A DNA stretch of 64,000 bases from Bacteroidales bacterium UBA3297 (lineage in GTDB: Bacteria > Bacteroidota > Bacteroidia > Bacteroidales > Paludibacteraceae): NCBI GenBank assembly GCA_002362105.1, contig DETD01000009.1:78359-142358 (forward strand). Direction: 5' to 3'. This document shows, piece after piece, positions 41,637 through 50,482 of this stretch. The notes beneath the pieces are model-generated. The model did not search any database and was not told where the DNA came from. It saw only the letters and a list, made by a program, of their open reading frames with translations. The stretch's first letter is position 1; every line of letters begins with the position of its first letter. Made by a program: the position numbers and the translations under genes.

Positions 41637-42995
41637 CTATTTCGTTGGTGTTGCCCCTACCTTTATAAGGTACTTGCTTTGTTGCATCTGGTAACTTGCA
41701 ATGGCGTTCGACAGGTTGTTTTCCGACTGGCGGTTCAGTGTCTCTGCGTCCAGTAGCTCGGTTATGGTTGTTGTGCCTGCCTGATATTGGTTAGTCGACA
41801 GGCGCAGATTCTCTTTTGCTGCCTCAACGCTGCTTTTGGCTATTTCTATCTGGTTATAGGCCTCTTGCAGGTCCGACCATGCGGCCTCAATGTCGATTGC
41901 CAGTTGCTCTTGTGCGTCCAACAGGGTGTTTCTCGACTCTTGCAACGCAGCCTTTTGGCGTTTTATGGCGTGCGAGCCGCCCCACCAGTTGCTGATTGGT
42001 ATCGATAGGGTTCCAATGGCCACCCCGTTCAGCATATTGGTGTTGATGAACATTTTTGCGGTAGATGAAAGTCCGCCCAACCCCAGGTTGTAGCCGACTA
42101 CGCCAATGGCAATGCTGGGAAGGCTTTTCCCGCGCTCCATCTTTACCTGTTTCTCGCCGACCTCAACTCCTATTTCTGCAAGTGCCAACTCTTCGCGGTT
42201 GCTGACGGCCTGGTCGGTTGGGGTGTAGACCTGGTCGGGGGGTGTGGTGGTGGTTGGGGAATCTACTACAATGTCAATATCGTTGTTGGCCAGTCCTATC
42301 TGCTGGGCGAGCAACAGACGGAGCACATGGTCGGCATTTTCTAACTTCAGCCGGGTGCTGGCCAGTTCTTTTTGGCGTAGTTTTACTTTCAGAAGGTCGT
42401 TGGTGTTGATTACGCCGGCCTGCACAAACTGGTTGACTTTCTCGTAAATGGCGTTAACCTGTTTCTCTGCCGCCTCTATGGTGTTCAGGTTGTATTTTAC
42501 CGATGCTATCTGCCAATAGTTCTCGGTGACTTTCTGCCTGACTTCCTTCTCTTTCATCTTCAATTGCAGTTTCTTCGCCTCTTGCTGCAATTTTGCCAGA
42601 TCGTTGCCTGTTTTTATACGCCCTCCCATATAGATGGGTTCTATTACCGACAGGGTAGCCGAATATCCCTTGTTCAGTTCCTCTACGCTATATGGCTGAC
42701 CGGCAAAAGGAGCCAGTTTGTTGTTGATGGCGGCAACCAGCAACGGCACCTCGCCTTCGCCCTTTATCATATAGTCGAATGCGTGGAAGGCCATAACGTT
42801 GGCCGATATTTGTGGAAAGTAGTTGCTGAAGGCTTCCTTTTTTTGTTCGTCTGCCGCTTCTATCGCCAGGGCGGCGTTCTGTAGCGTCCGGTTGTGTCGG
42901 GTAGCGCTGTCCAGGCATTGTTCAAGCGTCATTTTTATTTGTGCGTTGGTGCTTACACTGCACATAAGCACCAGTCCAATAAGGGTCTTTCTCAT
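41637..42995 (-). CDS. TolC-family outer-membrane efflux protein
   Basis: 452 aa with signal peptide (MRKTLIGLVLMCSVSTNA). Two long helical repeats of the OEP family are visible: MTLEQCLDSATRHNRTLQNA near the start and SNREELALAEIGVEVGEKQV in the middle, with tail signature LRLSTNQYQAGTTTITELLD. It forms the outer-membrane channel of the tripartite pump. The gene overlaps the RND stop by four bases and is the last of the mfp-rnd-tolC operon. Confidence 0.93.
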   Translation of the reverse strand: MRKTLIGLVLMCSVSTNAQIKMTLEQCLDSATRHNRTLQNAALAIEAADEQKKEAFSNYFPQISANVMAFHAFDYMIKGEGEVPLLVAAINNKLAPFAGQPYSVEELNKGYSATLSVIEPIYMGGRIKTGNDLAKLQQEAKKLQLKMKEKEVRQKVTENYWQIASVKYNLNTIEAAEKQVNAIYEKVNQFVQAGVINTNDLLKVKLRQKELASTRLKLENADHVLRLLLAQQIGLANNDIDIVVDSPTTTTPPDQVYTPTDQAVSNREELALAEIGVEVGEKQVKMERGKSLPSIAIGVVGYNLGLGGLSSTAKMFINTNMLNGVAIGTLSIPISNWWGGSHAIKRQKAALQESRNTLLDAQEQLAIDIEAAWSDLQEAYNQIEIAKSSVEAAKENLRLSTNQYQAGTTTITELLDAETLNRQSENNLSNAIASYQMQQSKYLIKVGATPTK

Positions 42996-45900
42996 TTTCT
43001 CTCCTTTTTTTCGTTCAGTTTCCAGTAAACAACTGGTAAAACAGTCACTACCATGACCAGCGCCCCGATTCCTCCGGTGAAAATGCTTACACCTACCGGC
43101 ATCCAGAAGTTGGTGGCGGCTATAATCATTGGTACTACGCCAACTGCGGTGGTCGAAGTGGTGAGGAAGATGGGCACCATACGGCGTTTGCCTGCCTCGA
43201 AGGCGGCTTCTTTCACACTTTTCCCATTGCGTACCAGGTTGTTGGCGTGTTCGAATATCAGTATCTCGTTACGCATAATCATTCCCATAAGGGTTACCAC
43301 GCCGAAGATGGCGGTTAGCCCTATCGCACGGTTCATCAGTAGCAACCCCAGCAGTGTGCCTGGCACGGCAAGCGTTATGGCTATCAGGCAAGTCACTGTT
43401 ATCTTATACTGCTTGAAGTTGAATAAGATGAAGAAGAAGATTATGGTAATGGCTATTCCCATGCCTGTTAGTACGTCTGCGGTCAGCGCTTCGTCGTCTT
43501 CTGGCTCGCCTCCTATTTCAAACGTCACACCTTCAGGCAGGTGGAGTTGGCTGGTCCGTTCTTTCATTTCTTTGTGCATGGGTTGCGCCATCACACTGCG
43601 CACAAGGTCGGCGGTTACGGTTATGCAGCGTTCGCCTTTCCGGTGTACGATGTTGGTTGCGGCCCATACGGGTTTGGCGGCTCCTATCTGCCGGAGGGGT
43701 ACTGCGGTTGTCCCTATCGACGAGATGTAGAGGTCGTTGATGCTTTCAAAGTCGAGGCGTTCGCTTCCCCGGTTCCGTAAGACGAGCGGCACCTCGTAGT
43801 CGCCTTCCCACACCTGGCCTACTTTCATTGAACCGGTGGCCAGGCTCAACTGTAGTTCGGCTAGTGTGCGGTTTACTCCGAGTTGTGACGACTGGATAGG
43901 GTCTAATTCTACTTCTATCAGCGGACGCGCTTCTTCCCAGTCGTTATGCACGTTCATAAACCGTGGGTCCTTCATCATCTCTTCTTCGAGTCTGTTCGCT
44001 GCGGTACGGAGGCTGTCGATGTCTTCGCCGTAGAAACGGTATTCGAATGGACTAATCATCTGAAAGTCCAACTGCTTGAACTTGACAAATGCATTCGGAT
44101 AGTGTTCGCTATAAAGCGGCTCGTATTTGTCGAGCAGCGCTTCTGTGGCTTTGTTCGAGGTGGTGTTGACAATCAGTTGGGCGTAGTTCCTTCCTCCTAT
44201 TTTAGGCGCATACGACATGTGGAAACGTGGCGACGATGTGCCAACGAAACTGGTGATGCTGGTCACGTCGGGGTCGGTTGTCAACACGTTGTAAACGGAG
44301 TCTACTATTGCTTTTGTTTCGTTTAATCCGCTCCCTGCTGGAAGGAAAATTTCAACGGCAAACTGGTTACGGTCGGCCACAGGCATCATCCTTATACGGA
44401 GGTTCGGGGCTATCACCACTACCGACAGCGCTATGGTCGCGATTGCTCCGGCTATTGTCAGCCATGGGTTCTTGAAATTCCATTCGAGGACTTTCTCGTA
44501 ATATGCCTGAACGTAGTCGGTAATCCCTTTCTGTTTGGCTTTCTTGGCCTTCTTTTTGTTGTTCTTTATCATGAAGACTTCCATAATCGGTATGACTACA
44601 ACTGCCAGTACCAGCGATACGAGCAAGTTGATAAGTACTGTCCATGGAAGCCAGTAGATAAAGTCGCCGAATGAACCTTTAATAACGAGTAGGAATGGGA
44701 AGAAGATGACCGATATACACAGGGTGGCAACCATCATCGGCATAAAGTAGTGCTGTGCCGATTCGGCGGCGGCATGCCAGCGGCTCATGCCTTTGTTCTG
44801 GTATTCCAGATAACCGTCTAGCACGACTATGGCGTTGTCGACTACCATTCCCAGCACGATGATGAGGGCGGCCAGGGTTACGGTGTTTAGCGGTATGTCT
44901 AGCATATACATCACGCCTAGCGATATGAAGGTCGACAGGGGGATGGTGATGCCTGCTACTACTGCGGTGCGCCAAGGAAAGAGTATCAGCATTACGATGA
45001 CAATGATGGCCATTGCCTCTAGCAGGTTGATCATAAAGTCGGTCACACTGCTGTCGACTACTTGGCATTGGTCGGCGATTCGGCTGATGTTGACGTCGGC
45101 TGGCAGTTTGTTCGCTGTGTAGTCGTCTAACACTTTCTGGACATCCTTCCCGTATTCTATGATGTTGTTGCCTGCCATCATCTCTAGCGAAAGCAATACG
45201 CATGGGCGGCCGTTATATTCAATATAGCTGTCGCTGGTGTCGTATTCTCGTTTGATGTCGGCCACATCTTTCAGACGCACAACATGGTTCTGAAGGTCGC
45301 TGTATATAATCTGGTTTTCGATTTCCTGCTCGCTCGACAGTGTTGGCTTTACATGGATGGGCACATCTGTCAAATTGCCGCTTATGCTGCCTGCAAGCGA
45401 TGTGAAGCCTGCCGCCTGTAGCGATTGCATGACGTTCATTTTGCCTATGCCGTATGCGGCCAGACGTTGGGGATCGATGTAGATGGAAATCTGCTCCTTT
45501 TTGTCGCCATAGAGTACGGCGTTGCTTACCGACGGTATTTTGCGCAATTCGTCGGCGATGTCGTCGGCGTATTTCTTCAAGTCGCGGTACGAGCGGCTGT
45601 CGCTACCTATTGCTATCAGCAGGGCCGAGGCTGATCCGAAATCATCGTTGACGATTAGTCCCACAACTCCGCTGGGCAGACTGAGGGTCTTGAAGGTGTT
45701 CAGACCGTGTCTGATTTTCGACCATACTTCGTCTTTGTTGCTGACGTTGTCTTGCAACTCTACCATCACAACGCACATGCCGTTGCTCGAGGTTGTGGTG
45801 GTTTTTTCCCGTTTCACTTCATCGTAGGTATAGAGGTAGCGCTCTAACGGACGTGCTACTTGTTCTTCAACTTCTTCTGCTGTCGCTCCGGGATATACGG

Positions 45901-46060
45901 CTACTACAACGCCTTGGCGAATTACAAATTCAGGAAATTCGGCTTTGCCCATTTTCATGAATCCGATTATGCCGAAGCCGAATAGCAGGGCAATGATAAG
46001 GAAGGTAATGCGGTACGAACGCATCAACCATGCTACCCAGTTGTTTTTGTCGTTTTTCAT
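42992..46060 (-). CDS. RND efflux permease (AcrB/MdtB type)
   Basis: 1022 aa, full length, 12 membrane helices in the normal 1+5/1+5 layout with two large periplasmic loops. Diagnostic parts: EFPEFVIRQGVVVAVYPGAT with AEEVEEQVARPLE, and helix 4 LIIVLGMVVDNAIVVLDGYL with the proton-relay aspartate. It drives drug or metabolite export with the proton gradient. Composition with TFAFVPLG-like regions replaced suggests the hydrophobic-substrate (HAE) rather than the metal branch. Overlaps both neighbours by four bases. Confidence 0.95.
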   Translation of the reverse strand: MKNDKNNWVAWLMRSYRITFLIIALLFGFGIIGFMKMGKAEFPEFVIRQGVVVAVYPGATAEEVEEQVARPLERYLYTYDEVKREKTTTTSSNGMCVVMVELQDNVSNKDEVWSKIRHGLNTFKTLSLPSGVVGLIVNDDFGSASALLIAIGSDSRSYRDLKKYADDIADELRKIPSVSNAVLYGDKKEQISIYIDPQRLAAYGIGKMNVMQSLQAAGFTSLAGSISGNLTDVPIHVKPTLSSEQEIENQIIYSDLQNHVVRLKDVADIKREYDTSDSYIEYNGRPCVLLSLEMMAGNNIIEYGKDVQKVLDDYTANKLPADVNISRIADQCQVVDSSVTDFMINLLEAMAIIVIVMLILFPWRTAVVAGITIPLSTFISLGVMYMLDIPLNTVTLAALIIVLGMVVDNAIVVLDGYLEYQNKGMSRWHAAAESAQHYFMPMMVATLCISVIFFPFLLVIKGSFGDFIYWLPWTVLINLLVSLVLAVVVIPIMEVFMIKNNKKKAKKAKQKGITDYVQAYYEKVLEWNFKNPWLTIAGAIATIALSVVVIAPNLRIRMMPVADRNQFAVEIFLPAGSGLNETKAIVDSVYNVLTTDPDVTSITSFVGTSSPRFHMSYAPKIGGRNYAQLIVNTTSNKATEALLDKYEPLYSEHYPNAFVKFKQLDFQMISPFEYRFYGEDIDSLRTAANRLEEEMMKDPRFMNVHNDWEEARPLIEVELDPIQSSQLGVNRTLAELQLSLATGSMKVGQVWEGDYEVPLVLRNRGSERLDFESINDLYISSIGTTAVPLRQIGAAKPVWAATNIVHRKGERCITVTADLVRSVMAQPMHKEMKERTSQLHLPEGVTFEIGGEPEDDEALTADVLTGMGIAITIIFFFILFNFKQYKITVTCLIAITLAVPGTLLGLLLMNRAIGLTAIFGVVTLMGMIMRNEILIFEHANNLVRNGKSVKEAAFEAGKRRMVPIFLTTSTTAVGVVPMIIAATNFWMPVGVSIFTGGIGALVMVVTVLPVVYWKLNEKKERK

Positions 46061-47079
46061 TCTCTAACCTCCGTTCCCTCGCTAATCTTGTGGTATCCTT
46101 CTGTTATGACTTTCTCTCCTGCTTGCAGCCCGTTAAGTACAACGATGCGGTTGCCACTGGCTCTGCCAAGGGTTATTTTTTGGCGGTGTGCCTTTCCTTC
46201 TACTTCCTTCCAAATGAATTTGTCGCCATCTGCTCCCTGTTGGACGGCTGATATTGGAACTGTGCAGTATTTTTCTTCTCCCGGGGTATTGTTTACCTTC
46301 AGTTCTACGTTGCAAACCATACCGGGCAGCAGTTGCTGCTGTTGGTTGTTGATGTTTATCTTAATGTCGTAGGTGTGGGTCATTGGGTCGGCTTGCACGC
46401 CTTTCTCTATTTTCCCGCCGTTAAAGGTCTTGCCCAGGGCGTCGACCGATACTGAACTGCGGCTGTTGCTTTTTATATTGGCAATCTCTTTCTCGGGTAT
46501 GCTTACTTTTACTTTCACGGTCGATATGTTCAAGATGGTGGCTACCGACATGGCGGGTAGGGCCGTCTCTCCTGCCGATTTTACGCCTTTGCCTATAACT
46601 CCGCTCACCGGTGCGTAGAGCATACAGTTCGCCAGCGACTTTTTGGCCATGTCTAACTGGGCTTTTGCCTGTTCTACCTGGCTTTGCACTTCCACCCACT
46701 TCATTTCTGGCAGAGAGTTGGTTTCGTGCAGCTGCTTCATTCTTGCCAGTGCGTCGTTGGCTTGTTGCATCTGGGCTTCGGCCGCATTCAGCATGTTTTG
46801 CGACTGTGTTTTGTCTAGTTCGGCTATCAGTTGTCCTTTGCTCACACGCTGTCCCTCTGTGACGTGCATCTGCGTAATGGTGCCGCTACTCGTGAAGCTG
46901 ACAGCGGTGCTCGATTCCGCTTCAACTACGCCAACATACGATGTGTTTTCAACCGAAGTGCTGGTGCTTGCCAGTTCGGTCTTTATTCTTGCAGGTGTTT
47001 TCTTCACTTCTTCTGTCGTGTTTCCGCAACTCGCCAGCATTAGGGTCACTGTTAAAATGGAATATATGCTATTTTTCAT
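46057..47079 (-). CDS. Periplasmic adaptor (membrane fusion) lipoprotein of the RND pump
   Basis: 340 aa from the ATG at 47079, giving a lipoprotein signal (MKNSIYSILTVTLMLASC, Cys18); the longer frame to 47223 runs through the promoter. Visible in order: lipoyl half-motif SSGTITQMHVTEGQRVSKGQ, an alpha-helical hairpin (MLNAAEAQMQQANDALARMK), the second lipoyl half LYAPVSGVIGKGVKSAGETA, and beta-barrel/proximal domains. First gene of the operon. A -7 element (47103-47110) and a 17-bp palindrome (47122-47138) precede it. Confidence 0.93.
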   Translation of the reverse strand: MKNSIYSILTVTLMLASCGNTTEEVKKTPARIKTELASTSTSVENTSYVGVVEAESSTAVSFTSSGTITQMHVTEGQRVSKGQLIAELDKTQSQNMLNAAEAQMQQANDALARMKQLHETNSLPEMKWVEVQSQVEQAKAQLDMAKKSLANCMLYAPVSGVIGKGVKSAGETALPAMSVATILNISTVKVKVSIPEKEIANIKSNSRSSVSVDALGKTFNGGKIEKGVQADPMTHTYDIKININNQQQQLLPGMVCNVELKVNNTPGEEKYCTVPISAVQQGADGDKFIWKEVEGKAHRQKITLGRASGNRIVVLNGLQAGEKVITEGYHKISEGTEVRE

Positions 47080-47102
47080 ATCCGTATTGTTTCCTTTTGT
47101 TG

Positions 47103-47138
47103 CAAATGTATATAAATCTTTTTGCAAACTGTTTGCAA
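47103..47138 (-). promoter_or_regulatory. Efflux-operon promoter with palindromic operator candidate
   Basis: Minus-strand -7 element TACATTTG (47103-47110); 11 nt upstream a perfect 8-1-8 palindrome TTGCAAACTGTTTGCAA (47122-47138) covers the -33 region. Position and symmetry fit a repressor of TetR, MarR or similar type. No regulator gene adjoins the operon. Confidence 0.65.
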
Positions 47139-47359
47139 TGGTAAAATTAGTTCGTTCTCTTTTTGTAAGTATGTGAGAAAGCATTTGGGGTGCTCGCCTC
47201 TGGCTTATCGGAAGAGGCATCAATAAACTATTGTTCCCCTCAGCAGTTGAAATTGTCCGAAATACCTTTGATGTCGTTATAACATTCAGTAAATCAATCG
47301 TGTTGATATCTTGTTTATATCTTCTATTAAAAACGTTTACTTCTCTTTTTTGTTTCTTC

Positions 47360-47620
47360 TAACTTTGCGCTGGTTCTGAATGGCGGTTGATTCTCTTTAT
47401 AGTTTTTGCTAAGGAGGGGCGTTGTTTGGGCTGCAAGGTTGCAGTTCCTACATTGTCGCCTAGTTGTTATTACTTTTGAACTGCCATTCAAACGAAGTTG
47501 GCTATGAGATGATTTGGAACTATTGTTTTGATATGGATTTTTAGAATGTGTATGGAATGTATATGATGTGGAAATTTAGAAAGAAGGGTAGCGCTGTTCT
47601 ATAATGGCGCTACTTTTTTT
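47360..47620 (+). ncRNA. Candidate structured non-coding RNA with own promoter and terminator
   Basis: TAACTTTG (47360-47367) with TTTA 20 nt upstream gives a start near 47374. The RNA can form a 12-bp long-range stem (47377-47388 with 47479-47490), an inner GGCG/CGCC pairing (47418-47421, 47457-47460) and an apical hairpin (47428-47435 with 47440-47447): a rod with a large internal bubble. It ends with stem GTAGCGC/GCGCTAC (47588-47613) and seven T residues. Only frames of 10-12 codons occur. The rod shape recalls 6S RNA but no sequence signature confirms that. Confidence 0.5.
47588..47620 (+). terminator. Terminator of the candidate ncRNA
   Basis: GTAGCGC (47588-47594) pairs with GCGCTAC (47607-47613); TTTTTTT follows. 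There is no annotated gene upstream on this strand within 6 kb, which is why a separate transcript is inferred. Confidence 0.8.
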
Positions 47621-47690
47621 GATGAATCTGTAGGAGTTGGGTACTTGGCTTTTTTGTATCTTTGTTTTCCAATAATGAAGGAGTAAGAAA

Positions 47691-48242
47691 ATGATATTTT
47701 TCTCTGAAATAACCCCCGATAGTAGGGGATACGACTTTGTGGAGCGGCTTTTCTTGTCGGCTTTCCCCGATGATGAGCGCAGGCCAGAGGCTGACCAGCG
47801 GGAGAATGTATCTTTTAATCCGTTTATGCATTGCTTGCTCTTGACCGATGTCGACGACACCCCTTTGGGCTTCCTGAACTATTGGAGTTTCGATTCGTTC
47901 TCTTATATCGAGCACTTTGCAATCGATCCTGAATTCCGTAACCGGGGCATTGGGGGAGAGGCGCTCTCTACTTTTCTTGAAATGCAGCACTGCCCGGTTG
48001 TGGTTGAGGCTGAACTGCCAACTGCCAGTCCTGTCGCATTGAGACGTATAGGTTTCTATATGCGTAACGGCTTTGTTCAGTTGTCTGAACCTTATCTGCA
48101 ACCTTCCTATCCTGGACGTGATACCGAACCGGTCCCTATGTTGTTGCTGCTGTATGCAGAAGAAGGAAAGAAACATCCGTCTTCCCGTCAAATGAAGATG
48201 CGGATTTATCAAGAGGTCTATGGCATAATGCCTGCCCGCTAG
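47691..48242 (+). CDS. GNAT-family N-acetyltransferase
   Basis: 183 aa. The acetyl-CoA binding motif is IDPEFRNRGIGGEALSTFLE (RNRGIGG), followed by VVVEAELPTASPVALRRIGF and YMRNGFVQL, the usual beta5-alpha4 end. A -7 element TATCTTTG at 47657-47664 precedes the start. The substrate is unknown; the C-terminal basic tail (SSRQMKMRIYQEVYGI) is typical of related Bacteroidota proteins. Confidence 0.88.
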   Translation: MIFFSEITPDSRGYDFVERLFLSAFPDDERRPEADQRENVSFNPFMHCLLLTDVDDTPLGFLNYWSFDSFSYIEHFAIDPEFRNRGIGGEALSTFLEMQHCPVVVEAELPTASPVALRRIGFYMRNGFVQLSEPYLQPSYPGRDTEPVPMLLLLYAEEGKKHPSSRQMKMRIYQEVYGIMPAR

Positions 48243-48251
48243 GAAAAACAT

Positions 48252-48283
48252 AAAAGGGTGTGCGATTTACTGCACACCCTTTT
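48252..48283. terminator. Bidirectional terminator
   Basis: A perfect 12-bp stem AAAAGGGTGTGC/GCACACCCTTTT with an 8-nt loop and T-runs on both sides, between the convergent acetyltransferase and the outer-membrane protein gene. Confidence 0.92.
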
Positions 48284-48305
48284 TTATAAGTTAATGGAAC
48301 TCAGT

Positions 48306-48977
48306 TTAGAACTTCACACCCAAGTTTAATCGGAAGCTGTTCATTGAAGCATCCATTTCTAAGTTGTCAAAGTCAAATTCTTCCATACCGTTGATTTTAC
48401 CGATACGGTACTCAAAACCAGCCTGAAGAACCTTCCAACGGAAAGCCGCACCAACGTGGTGAGTTACGCCGATACCCCAGAAATTGTTCTCTGTTTCCTT
48501 GTCATCGTATTCGCCGTTCATTGTAATCTTTGAATAGTTGACTGCTGGCATAACGTTGTAATATGCGTCGATAGCCATATCGTCGTTCAAGTACCAGGTG
48601 AACAATGGGCCTACACCGAGGATGCCACCGCTGATTTCTGTCAGGTCGATGGTTGGACCTACTGAACCAAAGAATGGAACGTCGAAACCAAGTTCGCCAG
48701 AAAGGAAGTTTGCGTCTAACCAACGGCCCTGAACGGCGATACCTACTTTATCGTTGTGCCATACATACCAACGATTGTCCAATGATAAACCGAATTGAAC
48801 ACCGTCTACTGTGTAATATTCTGGCCAGCCATCCTCGCTTAGAGTAGTTGTTCCTGCAGGGAAACCAAAGTTCAAACGAAGTCCCAAACCATTGTCCTCA
48901 CCAGGACCACCTTGTGCTGATGTGTTGCATGCTAAACCCAAAACGGTAGCGATTGCTAATAGATATTTTTTCTTTAT
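48306..48977 (-). CDS. Outer-membrane beta-barrel-like protein with apparent ATA start
   Basis: About 223 aa. The signal peptide reads (I/M)KKKYLLAIATVLGLACNTSA, but its first codon at 48977 is ATA. The next upstream candidate in frame, a TTG at 49028, lies inside the -7 element TAAATTTG (49026-49033) and cannot be in the transcript. The mature protein alternates hydrophobic residues (LGLRLNFGFPAG, VGAAFRWKVLQAGFEYRIG) and ends SFRLNLGVKF with terminal Phe, as outer-membrane barrels do. Initiation at ATA or another rare codon is therefore likely. Confidence 0.7.
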   Translation of the reverse strand: MKKKYLLAIATVLGLACNTSAQGGPGEDNGLGLRLNFGFPAGTTTLSEDGWPEYYTVDGVQFGLSLDNRWYVWHNDKVGIAVQGRWLDANFLSGELGFDVPFFGSVGPTIDLTEISGGILGVGPLFTWYLNDDMAIDAYYNVMPAVNYSKITMNGEYDDKETENNFWGIGVTHHVGAAFRWKVLQAGFEYRIGKINGMEEFDFDNLEMDASMNSFRLNLGVKF

Positions 48978-49025
48978 TGTGTAAATAAATTGATAGTAAA
49001 TTTCCTCTAGGTCTGAAAATTTGTG

Positions 49026-49055
49026 CAAATTTAGTAAATTTTCTATAGATACAAG
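49026..49055 (-). promoter_or_regulatory. Promoter of the outer-membrane protein gene
   Basis: Minus-strand CTTG (49052-49055), 18-nt spacer and TAAATTTG (49026-49033). It implies a start near 49019, downstream of the only conventional start codon of the frame. Confidence 0.55.
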
Positions 49056-49150
49056 TGATTTCGTATAATTTTTTCGGCTAAATTTCGTTTGTTGAATATT
49101 TTCACTGTCCCAAACGCTTGGCTTGTGTGTAGTTGGGTTATCTGTTCTCC

Positions 49151-50479
49151 TTAGTAATTATACCTCTTTTTGTTCCGCCAATAAAACCAACCGCTGATGC
49201 CCAAACACAGAAACTCTCCAATGAATATGCTCAGCCATATGCCGTCTACGCCTGCCACTGCTGGCAGTAGCACTACGGCTATGGCCTGGAACAGGAATGT
49301 GCGGCAGAAGGAGATGGCGCCAGATATTCCGCCGTTGCCTACGGCGGTGAACAGCGAGGAGGTGAAGGCGTTTATTCCCATTATCAGAAAAGCCAGACTG
49401 TATATCCGGAAAGCGTGTGTGGTGAGGGTTGCAAGGGCGGCGTTGTAGCCCACAAACAACTTTGCCAGCCAGGGGGCAAGCAGCAGTGCTACCACAAAGG
49501 CTGTCGCCCCAAAATAGCCTGCCAGTTTCAGGCTCTTCCTTCTCAGGTTCTGCACTTCGGCATAGTTCTCGGCTCCATAGTGGTAGCCAATGATGTTCTC
49601 TAATCCGGTCAGGTAACCCAGTATGATGGATATGAAGATGTAGGCGATATAGGTGATGGCGCCATAGGCGGCAACGCCGTCCTCGCCTACCAGCCGCATA
49701 AGTTGCAGGTTGTAGAGTACCGAGCAGAGTGGAACGGACAGCTCTGTTATCATTTCCGACGCTCCGTTGAAGCAGATGTGAAGCAACGCACGCCAATCCC
49801 ACACGGGTTTCCGCATGCGCAGCAGGCTCTTGTTGGGCGATAGCAGGTACAGCAGCGGACCTATGCCGCCTATGGTGCAGCTAACCACCGTTGCCCATGC
49901 GGCTCCGGCTACACCCATCCCGCATACGCCTATGAAAAGCAGGTCTAAAACAATGTTGGTCAGTCCTGCTATTAGTGTGAACCGTAAACCGAGTTGTGGG
50001 CGTTCTGCTGTTATCAGTAGCGACTGGAAGATGTTTTGCAGTATGTAGGGGATAATGCAGAGCATGAAGGTGCGCCCGTAGACGACACACAGGGGTAGCA
50101 ACTGCTCGCTGGCTCCCATCAGGCGTGCCAGTTGGGGCATATAGGCAATTCCCGCCAACGTGGCTATCAGGCCTATCGTGGCCGATGCCAGCACTATCAG
50201 GCTCAGCAAGCGGTTGGCCCGTTCTTGTTGCCCGCGGCCCAACAATCGCGATAAGTAGGCGGCTCCGCCCGTTCCGAACATCAGCCCGAGCGACGAGCAC
50301 ATCAGAGGAAACGGCATAACGATGTTGACGGCGGCTAATGCATCCTTCCCTATCAGGTTCGATACGCACAAGCCGTCTACCACGCCGTAGATCGACGTGA
50401 AAACCATCATGCCTATGGTGGGTAGGGTGAACCGCACTAACCGCTTGATGTTGAAGTGGTCCGATAGCTGTATGCCCAT
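49151..50479 (-). CDS. MATE-family multidrug/sodium antiporter
   Basis: 442 aa with 12 hydrophobic helices in two similar halves. LPTIGMMVFTSIYGVVDGLC near the start and LAAVNIVMPFPLMCSSLGLM are typical MATE sequences, with a related pattern in the second half (MIT ELSVPLCSVLYNLQLM). It exports cations or drugs with Na+ or H+. It begins 3 nt after the menD stop, so it is the last gene of the men operon. Confidence 0.92.
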   Translation of the reverse strand: MGIQLSDHFNIKRLVRFTLPTIGMMVFTSIYGVVDGLCVSNLIGKDALAAVNIVMPFPLMCSSLGLMFGTGGAAYLSRLLGRGQQERANRLLSLIVLASATIGLIATLAGIAYMPQLARLMGASEQLLPLCVVYGRTFMLCIIPYILQNIFQSLLITAERPQLGLRFTLIAGLTNIVLDLLFIGVCGMGVAGAAWATVVSCTIGGIGPLLYLLSPNKSLLRMRKPVWDWRALLHICFNGASEMITELSVPLCSVLYNLQLMRLVGEDGVAAYGAITYIAYIFISIILGYLTGLENIIGYHYGAENYAEVQNLRRKSLKLAGYFGATAFVVALLLAPWLAKLFVGYNAALATLTTHAFRIYSLAFLIMGINAFTSSLFTAVGNGGISGAISFCRTFLFQAIAVVLLPAVAGVDGIWLSIFIGEFLCLGISGWFYWRNKKRYNY

Positions 50480-50482
50480 GCC

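Noticed and set aside
47374..47620. Firm assignment of the ncRNA as 6S RNA
   Set aside because: Only the overall rod shape fits; sequence hallmarks could not be confirmed without a covariance model.
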